Assembly: GCA_014376425.1 (NCBI GenBank)
Contig: JACMRO010000361.1
Coordinates: 1 to 5,497 of the forward strand
Length of the DNA stretch: 5,497 nucleotides
DNA from: Rubritepida sp.
Lineage (GTDB): Bacteria > Pseudomonadota > Alphaproteobacteria > Acetobacterales > Acetobacteraceae
Direction of reading: 5' to 3'
Within the stretch, counting starts at the first letter, position 1, and each line of letters starts with the position of its first letter. Below are positions 1 through 5,391 of the stretch, piece by piece. Both the position numbers and the translations under genes were made by a program. Under the pieces are notes generated by a model. That model was not told where the DNA came from and did no database searches. It worked only from the letters and a program-made list of their open reading frames with translations.

Positions 1-731
1 ATGGTGCCAACGCCGCCCAGGATGGCCATCAGCAGCGCCTCCACCGATTGCGGCAGAGCCACGGTGGTGGGACTGACGAAGTCGTTGAACAGGGCGTAGG
101 GCGCGCCCGCGGCTCCCGCGAAGTGGCCGGATGCGACGAAGGCCGCCAGCAGGTGCAGCGGCACATCATGCCCCAGCGCCGCCATGCGCGACGGGCTGTC
201 CTTGATGCCGCGCAGGGTAAGCCCGAAGGGCGAGCGCACCAGGCGCCACATCGCGAAGGTGAGCACCGCGCCGACGCCCAGGATGAGCCAGTAGAGCTGG
301 CGCGGGTCGGCCAGCCAGCCTGTCCGCAGGTCGCCCCGAATACCGTTCTCGCCGCCGGTCATGCCGGTCCAGCGCAGGCAGATGCCCCAGATGATCAGCC
401 CAAGCGCCAGGGTCAGCAGCAGGAAATACACGCCTGAGGTGCGCACCGCGATGATGCCGAAGAGCACGGACAACCCGCCCGCTGCTGCGACCCCCAGCAG
501 ACAGGCGGCCCAGACCGGGGAGCCGGCGGCAGCCGAGAGGATAACGACATAGGTCGAGGTGCCGAAGATAGCGCCGTGGCACAGCGGCGTGCGCCCCGCA
601 TAGCCGGCCAGCAGATCGACCGACATGGCGAGGACGGCGAATATCAGGATCTCCGAGGCGATGCCGAGCTGGTAACTGGGCAAGAGAAACGGCGCGCAGC
701 CCAGAGCGGCCAAGCCCAGCAGCGCTTTCAT
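1..731 (-). CDS. livM: LivM-type branched-chain amino acid ABC transporter permease, partial (C-terminus off the window)
   Basis: This is a multi-pass inner-membrane permease of the LivM family, one half of the membrane channel of a branched-chain-amino-acid-type ABC importer; such systems also carry amides, urea and other small polar compounds. The frame gives 243 codons from the ATG at 731 with no stop before the left edge. Family proteins are usually about 300 residues or more, so the C-terminal part is missing. Visible family marks are GVYFLLLTLALG (about residues 100-111), MTGGENGI (124-131), the cytoplasmic coupling segment RSPFGLTLRGIKDSPSRMAALG (166-187, giving the ABC contact) and the start of the GGVGT block at the edge (239-243). 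Several hydrophobic segments are evident, the first at about residues 3-20. The ATG overlaps the livH stop as ATGA, which implies translational coupling; no strong Shine-Dalgarno precedes it. The family call is secure. The substrate is not shown by the sequence, and the neighbouring hydrolases suggest an amide or imide rather than leucine. Confidence 0.93.
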   Translation of the reverse strand, partial: MKALLGLAALGCAPFLLPSYQLGIASEILIFAVLAMSVDLLAGYAGRTPLCHGAIFGTSTYVVILSAAAGSPVWAACLLGVAAAGGLSVLFGIIAVRTSGVYFLLLTLALGLIIWGICLRWTGMTGGENGIRGDLRTGWLADPRQLYWLILGVGAVLTFAMWRLVRSPFGLTLRGIKDSPSRMAALGHDVPLHLLAAFVASGHFAGAAGAPYALFNDFVSPTTVALPQSVEALLMAILGGVGT

Positions 732-1579
732 GCCGCACGCCCGAACAGGCCATAGGGCCGGAAGGCGAGCAGCAGAACCATCGGCCCAAAGACCACGAAG
801 TAGGACAGCTCCGGAAACCAGACCTGGCCGAAGGTGTTCAGCAAACCGATCAGCAGCGCGCCTATGGCCGCCCCCTCCAGGGACCCGCGGCCTCCGATGA
901 TGACGACAGCGAGCGAGAAGACCAGGATCTCGGCGTCCGCGCCGGGATAGAGCGTGAGGAACGCGCCGCCCAACGCGCCGCCCAGGCCCGCCAGCGCGCA
1001 GCCCAGCATGAAGGTGATGAGGAACAGCCGGCCCTGATCGACGCCGGTGGCCGACAGCATCTCCGCATCGTCCACGCCGGCGCGGATCAGCGCACCGTAG
1101 CGCGTGCGGTTCATCACCAGCCACAGCGCGGCGAAGATCACTAAGCCGGCGGCCAGCACAAAAAAGCGGTACTTCGGATAAAACACCCCCGCAACCACGG
1201 TGGCGCCCTGAAGCGCTGTGGGCGTTGGCACGGTGAAGGCGTCGCCACCCCAGATGACGAGGGCCAGGTCGTTCAGTACCAGCGCCACGCCCACTGTCAG
1301 CAGCACCTGGCGTAAATCATGGCCGGCCACGAAGCGCAGCAGCCCGCGATCCAACGCCAGCCCGGCCAGCGCCACGGCCACCATCGCGGCCACCACCCCC
1401 AGCGCGAAAATTCCGGTGCGCCCGCCTACCTCGTAAGCGACATAGCCGCCCATAAGGTAGAGCGCGCCATGCGCCAGGTTGACGATCCGCAGCAGCCCGA
1501 AGACCAGCGTGAAGCCCGACGCCACCACGAACAGCAGCGCCGCGAAGGTCAGCCCGTTGAGGAGCTGAAAGCCCAGCAT
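728..1579 (-). CDS. livH: LivH-type branched-chain amino acid ABC transporter permease
   Basis: This is an inner-membrane permease of the LivH family, the partner of the LivM protein encoded next in the operon. The complete protein is 283 residues, normal for the family. Family marks are the N-terminal hydrophobic segment followed by GLLRIVNLAHGALYLMGGY (28-46), the cytoplasmic coupling loop RTRYGALIRAGVDDAEMLSATG (158-179) and GGRGSLEGAAIGALLIGLL (229-247), with multiple hydrophobic segments between. The frame extends upstream to 1645, but I start at the ATG at 1579: residues before MLGFQLLNG are arginine-rich and unlike LivH, and this ATG overlaps the preceding stop codon by one base (TGATG), a standard coupled junction. 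The stop overlaps the livM start (ATGA). No ATPase or periplasmic binding protein is visible in the window. The family is certain; the transported compound is unknown. Confidence 0.95.
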   Translation of the reverse strand: MLGFQLLNGLTFAALLFVVASGFTLVFGLLRIVNLAHGALYLMGGYVAYEVGGRTGIFALGVVAAMVAVALAGLALDRGLLRFVAGHDLRQVLLTVGVALVLNDLALVIWGGDAFTVPTPTALQGATVVAGVFYPKYRFFVLAAGLVIFAALWLVMNRTRYGALIRAGVDDAEMLSATGVDQGRLFLITFMLGCALAGLGGALGGAFLTLYPGADAEILVFSLAVVIIGGRGSLEGAAIGALLIGLLNTFGQVWFPELSYFVVFGPMVLLLAFRPYGLFGRAA

Positions 1580-2469
1580 CAGGCGGTCTGGTCCCGCCAC
1601 CAATCGAGGATGGCGCCGCCGGTCAGGAATACCGCATCTGGGCATCCGGCGATGTGCGCCACGGCCTCTCGGAAGTAACGCAGCCGGTGCGGCGCGCCCA
1701 TGATGTAGGGGTGCAAAACCATGGCCATGACCCGCGCGCCGTGCCGCGCGTCGGACCTGAGCTGCTCGAATTGGTCGATAGCGCGGTCGCGATACTCGCT
1801 GGCCTTGTGATGCTGGATGAGCATCATGGCCACGTCGTTACATTCCTGCGTGTAGGGGACGTTGGCCAGCGGCCCCTGGCGGGTGTTCAGCAACACCGGC
1901 TGATCGTCCAGCACCCAGTCGGCGACGTAGTCGTAACCGGCCGAGACCAGCCGCTCTGGCGTCTCCCAGGTCTCGGTAAGGCCGGGGCCAAGCCAGCCGC
2001 GCGGCCGCTTCCCGGTGAAGGACTGGATGGCCTCGGTGGTCAGGCGAATATCCTTGGGCTCGTCGGCCACCTTCTGCATGTTCTTCTGGCTGAAGCCGTG
2101 CCCGATGAACTCCCAGCCACGCTCATGTGCAGCCGCGGCGATCTGCGGGTAGGCGGCGATGGCGCAGCCATTCACAGCCAGGTTGCCAGGCAGGCTGTAG
2201 TCGTCGAACACGTCCAGGATGCGCCAGAAGCCGACCCGATTGCCGTATTCATGCCAGGCCCAGTTGGGGATGTCGGGCATCGGCGACCCGCCGGCGGGCG
2301 GGGTCAGCACGGTGCGTGGCATGGTCTCCAGCGGGTTCCATTCCTCGATGTTGACGATGATCCAGACGGCGACGCGCTTGCCATCCGGCAGGGTCAGCCG
2401 GCGCCGCCCGGCGATGGGGTCGTAGGCGATGCGCTCGCCGGGCAGCATGCCGCCGGGTGAGACGCTCAT
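1579..2469 (-). CDS. PuuE-like polysaccharide deacetylase-superfamily hydrolase, second paralogue
   Basis: A complete 296-residue soluble protein with no signal peptide, so probably cytoplasmic. It resembles the branch of the NodB/polysaccharide deacetylase superfamily that includes PuuE-type allantoinases and, as I recall, bacterial cyclic imide hydrolases; these cleave C-N bonds in small rings rather than deacetylating glycans. Visible blocks are VNIEEW (39-44), at the place of the NodB TFDDG motif with acids E42 and E43; WHEYGNRVGFWR (72-83), close to the PuuE EYG-R-G-WR block; GHGF (123-126, H124); GWLGPGLTETWETPE (158-172); DWVLDD (184-189); and HPYIMGAPHR (253-262). It is clearly paralogous to its upstream neighbour, with the same blocks in the same order and the same length. 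The start at 2469 is supported by AAGG seven bases upstream and by the ATGA overlap with the neighbour's stop; M8 at 2448 is a weaker alternative. The substrate is unknown, and a cyclic amide or imide is inferred from family and context. Confidence 0.88.
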   Translation of the reverse strand: MSVSPGGMLPGERIAYDPIAGRRRLTLPDGKRVAVWIIVNIEEWNPLETMPRTVLTPPAGGSPMPDIPNWAWHEYGNRVGFWRILDVFDDYSLPGNLAVNGCAIAAYPQIAAAAHERGWEFIGHGFSQKNMQKVADEPKDIRLTTEAIQSFTGKRPRGWLGPGLTETWETPERLVSAGYDYVADWVLDDQPVLLNTRQGPLANVPYTQECNDVAMMLIQHHKASEYRDRAIDQFEQLRSDARHGARVMAMVLHPYIMGAPHRLRYFREAVAHIAGCPDAVFLTGGAILDWWRDQTA

Positions 2470-3356
2470 GGATGTACCTTCGCGTGGCCGTTGTACCAGT
2501 TGTACAGTTCCTCGCCGTTCAAATGCGCCACGCCGCTGTACTCAGCCACTTCGGCGTAGATCTCCTCCAGGTAGCGGATACGGTGGGGCTGGCCGGAAAT
2601 GTACGGGTGGATGGCAATGGCCATGATCTTCGGGCGTACCGCGCTCTCTTCGTAAAGCCGCTTAAACTGGTCCATCACCCGGGTCTTCCAGTAGGCGCTC
2701 TCATGGTGCTGAACGATCATCATGGGGATGTCGTTTAGCTCGACTGTGTAGGGTAGGGTGACCAGCGGGCCCTTTGCCGTACTGATGACCGTGGGGTCGT
2801 CGTCGTAAACCCAGTCGCCGATGTACTTCACCCCGGCCTCGGCCAGGTTCTCCGGCGTCTCATAGGTCTGCGTCAGGCCTGGTCCTAACCAGCCGACGGG
2901 GCGCTTACCCCAAAAGGATTCTAACCGGTCCATCGAGCGGGCGATCATCGTCCGCTGGTCATCCACCTTATGGATCGGCATCTGCTCCCAAGCATGGCCC
3001 ATCGGCTCCCACCCAGCATCGCGGGCGGCGGCGGCCACGCGTTCGTAGTCGTCGCAGACCCGGGCATTGATGGAGAGGGTCGGCCGGATGCCCAACCGCT
3101 CATACAGCTTGAAAAAGCGCCAGACGCCGACCCGCATCCCGTATTCATGCCAAGACCAATTAGGCACGTCAGGAAGCAGCACCTGGCCGGTCGGCGCCGG
3201 GATCACCTGCCGCGCCATAGGCCGCGAGATATCCCACACCTCAAGATTGACGATCGACCAGAACGCCATCCGCGCGCCGCCTGGCAGCGGCGGCAGGGCA
3301 GGGCGGTCCACGATCGCGGTGTAGGGAATGCGGCTTCCCGGCAGGGTCTCGGTCAT
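2466..3356 (-). CDS. PuuE-like polysaccharide deacetylase-superfamily hydrolase, first paralogue
   Basis: A 296-residue soluble, presumably cytoplasmic protein, paralogous to the product of the next gene and of identical length. Blocks seen are VNLEVW (36-41), WHEYGMRVGVWR (69-80), GHAWEQMPIH (120-129), GWLGPGLTQTYETPE (155-169), DWVYDDDP (181-188), a histidine pair (H217, H218) and HPYISGQPHR (250-259). The frame is open upstream to 3470, but those residues are arginine- and glycine-rich and overlap the cysteine-hydrolase gene. The ATG at 3356 makes an ATGA overlap with that gene's stop and gives an N-terminus (TLPGSRIPY) that aligns with LPGERIAY of the paralogue. No clear Shine-Dalgarno is seen, so translation probably depends on coupling. 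Oddity: the second acid of the NodB-type motif (E43 in the paralogue) is valine (V40) here, so the two copies may differ in metal use or substrate, or one may be non-catalytic. The superfamily is firm; the reaction is not known. Confidence 0.88.
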   Translation of the reverse strand: MTETLPGSRIPYTAIVDRPALPPLPGGARMAFWSIVNLEVWDISRPMARQVIPAPTGQVLLPDVPNWSWHEYGMRVGVWRFFKLYERLGIRPTLSINARVCDDYERVAAAARDAGWEPMGHAWEQMPIHKVDDQRTMIARSMDRLESFWGKRPVGWLGPGLTQTYETPENLAEAGVKYIGDWVYDDDPTVISTAKGPLVTLPYTVELNDIPMMIVQHHESAYWKTRVMDQFKRLYEESAVRPKIMAIAIHPYISGQPHRIRYLEEIYAEVAEYSGVAHLNGEELYNWYNGHAKVHP

Positions 3357-3994
3357 GGCTGTGCGAGGCGCGCCAGCGCCTCCTCTCCGGTCATCACATG
3401 GGCAAAGGCGGTACGCAGCACCATAAGCGCCGCGTCGTGGTGCGGCGGACCGTCCATCGTATCCACGCAATCCTCTATGACGACGACCGCGTAGTCGCGC
3501 GCGTTGGCGGCGCAGGCGGTGGCGAGGACGCAGGAGTTGGTGTTGATGCCGGTGACCAGCACCAGATTGGCACCCAGCGCGCGCAGTCGCAGGTCGAGGT
3601 CGGTGGCGGTGAAGCAGTCGTAGCGTTTCTTGGTATCAACTACCGCGTCGCCGGGCATCCGCAGGCCGGGCATGATCTCAAGCCCTGGCATTCCCTGCAG
3701 ATTGTGGCGCAGTACATTCTTGCGGGTGGCGCCGGGGTTCTCGGCGCGGGTACGCCAGAAAGGGTTCAACGCGATCTCGTTGGCGTCGCGATAGCAGGTG
3801 ACGCAGTGAATGACAGGCAGCCCTGCCATGCGCGCGGCGTCCAGGAAGCGCCGGTTGGCTTCGACCAGCCGGGCCGCGACGGCGGGCGCGGCCGGCATGG
3901 TGGCGACCGCCGGATCGAGATGGCCGCGATGCAGGTCGATAGTGACGACAGCCGCCAGAGGCAGGTCCAGCCCGAAATCCAGGGAAGCGATCAT
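3353..3994 (-). CDS. Isochorismatase-fold cysteine hydrolase (amidohydrolase)
   Basis: A 213-residue cytoplasmic enzyme of the isochorismatase-like superfamily, of normal length. Members with the Asp-Lys-Cys triad hydrolyse C-N bonds and release ammonia: nicotinamidase, N-carbamoylsarcosine amidase, RutB, maleamate amidohydrolase, biuret hydrolase. The triad is visible as D20 in VVTIDLHRGHLD, K122 in DTKKRYDCF and C155 in GINTNSCVLATA, the last in the usual loop that carries a cis-peptide before the nucleophile. True isochorismatases lack this cysteine, so an amidase is the better call. The start at 3994 is well fixed, because an in-frame TGA (3998-4000) lies just upstream; no strong ribosome binding site is seen. 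It is the first gene of the minus-strand operon, divergent from gntR, and its stop overlaps the next ATG. Context suggests it deaminates the ring-opened half-amide made by a PuuE-like neighbour. That is inference; ureido compounds are equally possible. Confidence 0.92.
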   Translation of the reverse strand: MIASLDFGLDLPLAAVVTIDLHRGHLDPAVATMPAAPAVAARLVEANRRFLDAARMAGLPVIHCVTCYRDANEIALNPFWRTRAENPGATRKNVLRHNLQGMPGLEIMPGLRMPGDAVVDTKKRYDCFTATDLDLRLRALGANLVLVTGINTNSCVLATACAANARDYAVVVIEDCVDTMDGPPHHDAALMVLRTAFAHVMTGEEALARLAQP

Positions 3995-4007
3995 GGCTCA
4001 GCTTGCC

Positions 4008-4020
4008 GGCCGCTGCGGCC
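4008..4020. repeat. GC-rich inverted repeat in the operon leader
   Basis: GGCCGC and GCGGCC are separated by a single T. In RNA this would form a five-pair stem with a three-base loop. It lies between the putative operator and the start codon of the cysteine hydrolase, so it would sit in the 5' leader if the promoter overlaps the operator. In such GC-rich DNA, chance is a realistic explanation. Confidence 0.3.
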
Positions 4021-4034
4021 CGGGGTCAACCGAA

Positions 4035-4054
4035 ATTGTACACAATCAGCTGAT
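4035..4054. promoter_or_regulatory. Putative GntR operator with adjoining palindrome in the divergent control region
   Basis: ATTGT-AC-ACAAT (4035-4046) has perfect five-base arms around a two-base centre. It directly overlaps the perfect ten-base palindrome ATCAGCTGAT (4045-4054), the two sharing bases AT. Short TTGT...ACAA palindromes are typical operators of FCD-type GntR regulators, and one such regulator starts about 60 bases away. On the minus strand the first element contains TACAAT (4040 to 4035), one base from a sigma-70 -10 hexamer and about 40 bases from the cysteine-hydrolase ATG. No convincing -35 hexamer is seen, so the promoter part is weaker than the operator part. Binding here would be expected to control the operon and probably gntR itself. 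Confidence 0.55.
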
Positions 4055-4116
4055 CTGGCAGGCCGTGCTGCCACTTTCGCTAGCATGAGGGTGTATCCCG
4101 CCCTTACTTGTATTCA

Positions 4117-4782
4117 ATGCCGATGGACCTGCCCGACCGTGCTCTCCGGCCCCGGGCTATTGCGGTGGCCGATGCGCTGCGCGAACGAATGCTCGACGGC
4201 GCTCTGCGCGACGGGGAGAAGCTCAACGAAACCCGCCTGGCGGATGCCTTGGGTGTCTCGCGCACACCTTTGCGCGCGGCATTGCATGCGCTGGCGGCGG
4301 AAGGCCTGCTCGAATACGCCCCCAATCGCGGTTTCACCGTGCGTGACTTTTCCACCGAACTGATCGACGAAGCTTTCGAAATCCGCGCCGCCCTGGAAGG
4401 CCTGGCATGCCGCTTCGCCGCCCGCCGCGGGCTGGACGCTTCATCGCGCGCCAGTCTCGAAACCGCGCTTGCCCAAGGCGAGGCCGTCGTCGCTACCGGC
4501 CAGTGTGGCCCAGCTGAACTGGAGCGCTACCGCACCGCAAACGTCGCCTTCCATGAAACCCTGCTGCACGCCGCGCAGAACCGCCAGCTGGCCGACACCT
4601 TGCGGCTGGTACTCAACCGACCAGGCGCCTCGCTGCGCCGCATCGTGGCTTTCACGCCGGATCAGATTCGGCAGCGAGTGGATGACCATCGGCGCATTTT
4701 AGAAGCCATCCTTAGCCAGGACTACGGGCGCGCCGAACTCCTGATGCGGGACCATGTAAGCGGCATTCGCACGGCGCGTTGA
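4117..4782 (+). CDS. GntR-family transcriptional regulator, FadR/FCD type
   Basis: A 221-residue DNA-binding regulator; FCD-type GntR proteins are dimers that usually sense small carboxylic acids. With residues numbered from the ATG at 4117, the N-terminal winged helix spans roughly 10-75, with the recognition region LADALGVSRTPLRAALHALAAEGLLE and the wing NRGFTVRDF (70-78). The C-terminal FCD ligand domain follows, with NVAFH (142-146), DDH (189-191) and RDH (211-213). H146, H191 and H213 match family metal-binding histidines, while N142 stands where many members have Asp. The start is uncertain: the frame is open from 4084, and TTG 4108, ATG 4117 and ATG 4123 are all possible. None has a good Shine-Dalgarno, so a leaderless or weakly translated message is conceivable. 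It is transcribed away from the hydrolase operon across a 122-base gap holding a GntR-like operator, so it probably controls that operon and itself. The family is certain; the effector is inferred to be a pathway acid or amide. Confidence 0.93.
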   Translation: MPMDLPDRALRPRAIAVADALRERMLDGALRDGEKLNETRLADALGVSRTPLRAALHALAAEGLLEYAPNRGFTVRDFSTELIDEAFEIRAALEGLACRFAARRGLDASSRASLETALAQGEAVVATGQCGPAELERYRTANVAFHETLLHAAQNRQLADTLRLVLNRPGASLRRIVAFTPDQIRQRVDDHRRILEAILSQDYGRAELLMRDHVSGIRTAR

Positions 4783-4806
4783 AGGATTGCAGCTGCTCAA
4801 CGCGTC
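4773..4806. repeat. Inverted repeat across the gntR stop codon
   Basis: CGCGTTGA (4775-4782) and TCAACGCG (4797-4804) are perfect eight-base arms, extendable by one G-T and one G-C pair (4773-4774 with 4805-4806). The spacer is 14 bases and itself contains the palindrome GCAGCTGC. The left arm includes the TGA stop of gntR. It is the strongest stem at the 3' end of that gene, but no T-run follows, so it is not a standard intrinsic terminator; mRNA 3'-end protection is an alternative. Confidence 0.5.
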
Positions 4807-5199
4807 AGTCAGGACAGGGCCAACTCAACCCCAGTCCGGTACCGCCCGAGCCGTCATTGACGCTGTTGACCCGGGTTACCCCGGTGACAGGCCGGACGAC
4901 GGTGGCTGCAGTGACGCAGAACATGCTGCTCCCTGAGCCCAGCGGGACGCCGGCAATTTGGCTACTAACGGAGGTGCGGGCATGGCCAACGACATCTCCC
5001 AGGGTGATCCCCCGGGCCAAGAAATCGGCAGCGAAGCTAGCGACCGAGGGACTTTTTATAACGGGTTCTCTCGCGGACGCCACCAGCATGGCGGTCCCGT
5101 GCCCGACACTTCCAGAAACCGCTTCCTATTGACCAGACAAGGGGTATCTTAGCGGCCTTATTACAGCATTGGTCACAAGGTTGCTAACGGAGGACGAGA
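4783..5199. other. Region without a recognised gene
   Basis: About 400 bases without a product I can name. A plus-strand frame runs open from the end of gntR to 5132, and a minus-strand frame is open over much of the same stretch (ATG at 5089, stop at 4805). Neither shows a domain, and the minus frame is rich in Ser, Val, Thr and Gly, as expected of GC-rich antisense reading. A third frame, 4982-5152, has GGAGG seven bases before its ATG but encodes only 56 unrecognised residues. The stretch may be non-coding, a decayed gene, or one small gene. CTAACGGAGG occurs twice, at 4965-4974 and 5184-5193. Confidence 0.6.
4982..5152 (+). CDS. Possible small hypothetical protein, 56 residues
   Basis: An ATG at 4982 follows GGAGG (4970-4974) with a seven-base gap, a very good ribosome binding site, and the frame runs 56 codons to TAG. 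The product begins MANDISQGDPPGQEIG, is hydrophilic, rich in Gly, Arg and Ser, and has no membrane segment or domain that I recognise. The main support is the ribosome binding site; two longer frames overlap it on both strands, so coding status is doubtful. Confidence 0.22.
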   Translation: MANDISQGDPPGQEIGSEASDRGTFYNGFSRGRHQHGGPVPDTSRNRFLLTRQGVS

Positions 5200-5298
5200 A
5201 TGTCCCTCCCGCATGCGCCACACCAGGAAGGGACCCACGCCCGCCCTGATCTGGCCCGTTTTCTCCGCCCATCCGATCGGTTTTCACTGCGTGCCTAG
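5200..5298 (+). pseudogene. Possible 5' remnant of a gene interrupted by the IS630-type element
   Basis: GGAGG (5189-5193) lies six bases before an ATG at 5200, a textbook translation start. The frame encodes 32 residues beginning MSLPHAPHQEGTHARP and ends in TAG at 5296-5298. The T and A of that stop are the candidate IS630 target dinucleotide at the left end of the insertion element, so the stop may have been created by the insertion and the rest of the gene may lie beyond the element, outside the window. I do not recognise the N-terminus. The alternative is a chance short frame or a small intact peptide gene. Confidence 0.35.
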
Positions 5299-5359
5299 AG
5301 CAGAACCCGTTCATTGTGAATCGGAAGGGATTCCCCGACGCGGTTGAGATGTGATTCAT

Positions 5360-5391
5360 CATGCAGGCTGGGCGGGAGGCCAGCCTGCATG
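5360..5391. repeat. Hairpin enclosing the transposase ribosome binding site and start codon
   Basis: CATGCAGGCTGG (5360-5371) and CCAGCCTGCATG (5380-5391) are perfect 12-base inverted arms around the eight-base spacer GCGGGAGG. The GGAGG Shine-Dalgarno is in the spacer and the ATG start of the transposase is the last three bases of the right arm. In an mRNA containing both arms the start codon would be paired, which would limit translation of read-through transcripts. Confidence 0.75.

Noticed and set aside
166..789. Minus-strand frame of 207 codons overlapping livM and the end of livH
   Set aside because: The frame starting at 731 gives a continuous LivM protein with family motifs; this one is an out-of-frame shadow rich in Arg and Pro.
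1654..2460. Plus-strand frame of 268 codons opposite the second PuuE-like gene
   Set aside because: The minus strand encodes a full-length conserved family protein here; the plus frame has no recognisable motif.
3357..3470. N-terminal extension of the first PuuE-like protein to an ATG at 3470
   Set aside because: The extra 38 residues are Arg/Gly-rich, overlap the cysteine-hydrolase gene deeply and do not align with the paralogue; the ATGA junction at 3356 is a better start.
3398..4363. Long plus-strand frame (321 codons) opposite the cysteine hydrolase and overlapping gntR
   Set aside because: It is antisense to a well-supported enzyme with an intact catalytic triad and crosses the control region; the product has no domain. 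This is typical stop-poor antisense reading in GC-rich DNA.
4871..4884. CCGGG-TTAC-CCCGG hairpin considered as the gntR terminator
   Set aside because: Only five pairs, about 90 bases past the stop codon and with no T-run after it.
5030..5057. T-run (TTTTT near 5051-5055) considered as an intrinsic terminator
   Set aside because: No convincing stable stem immediately precedes it; only four-base arms (TCGG/CCGA) can be paired.
5129..5150. TTGACC and TATCTT considered as a promoter for the frame at 5200
   Set aside because: The spacing is only ten bases, too short for a sigma-70 promoter, and no -10 hexamer is seen at 16-18 bases.
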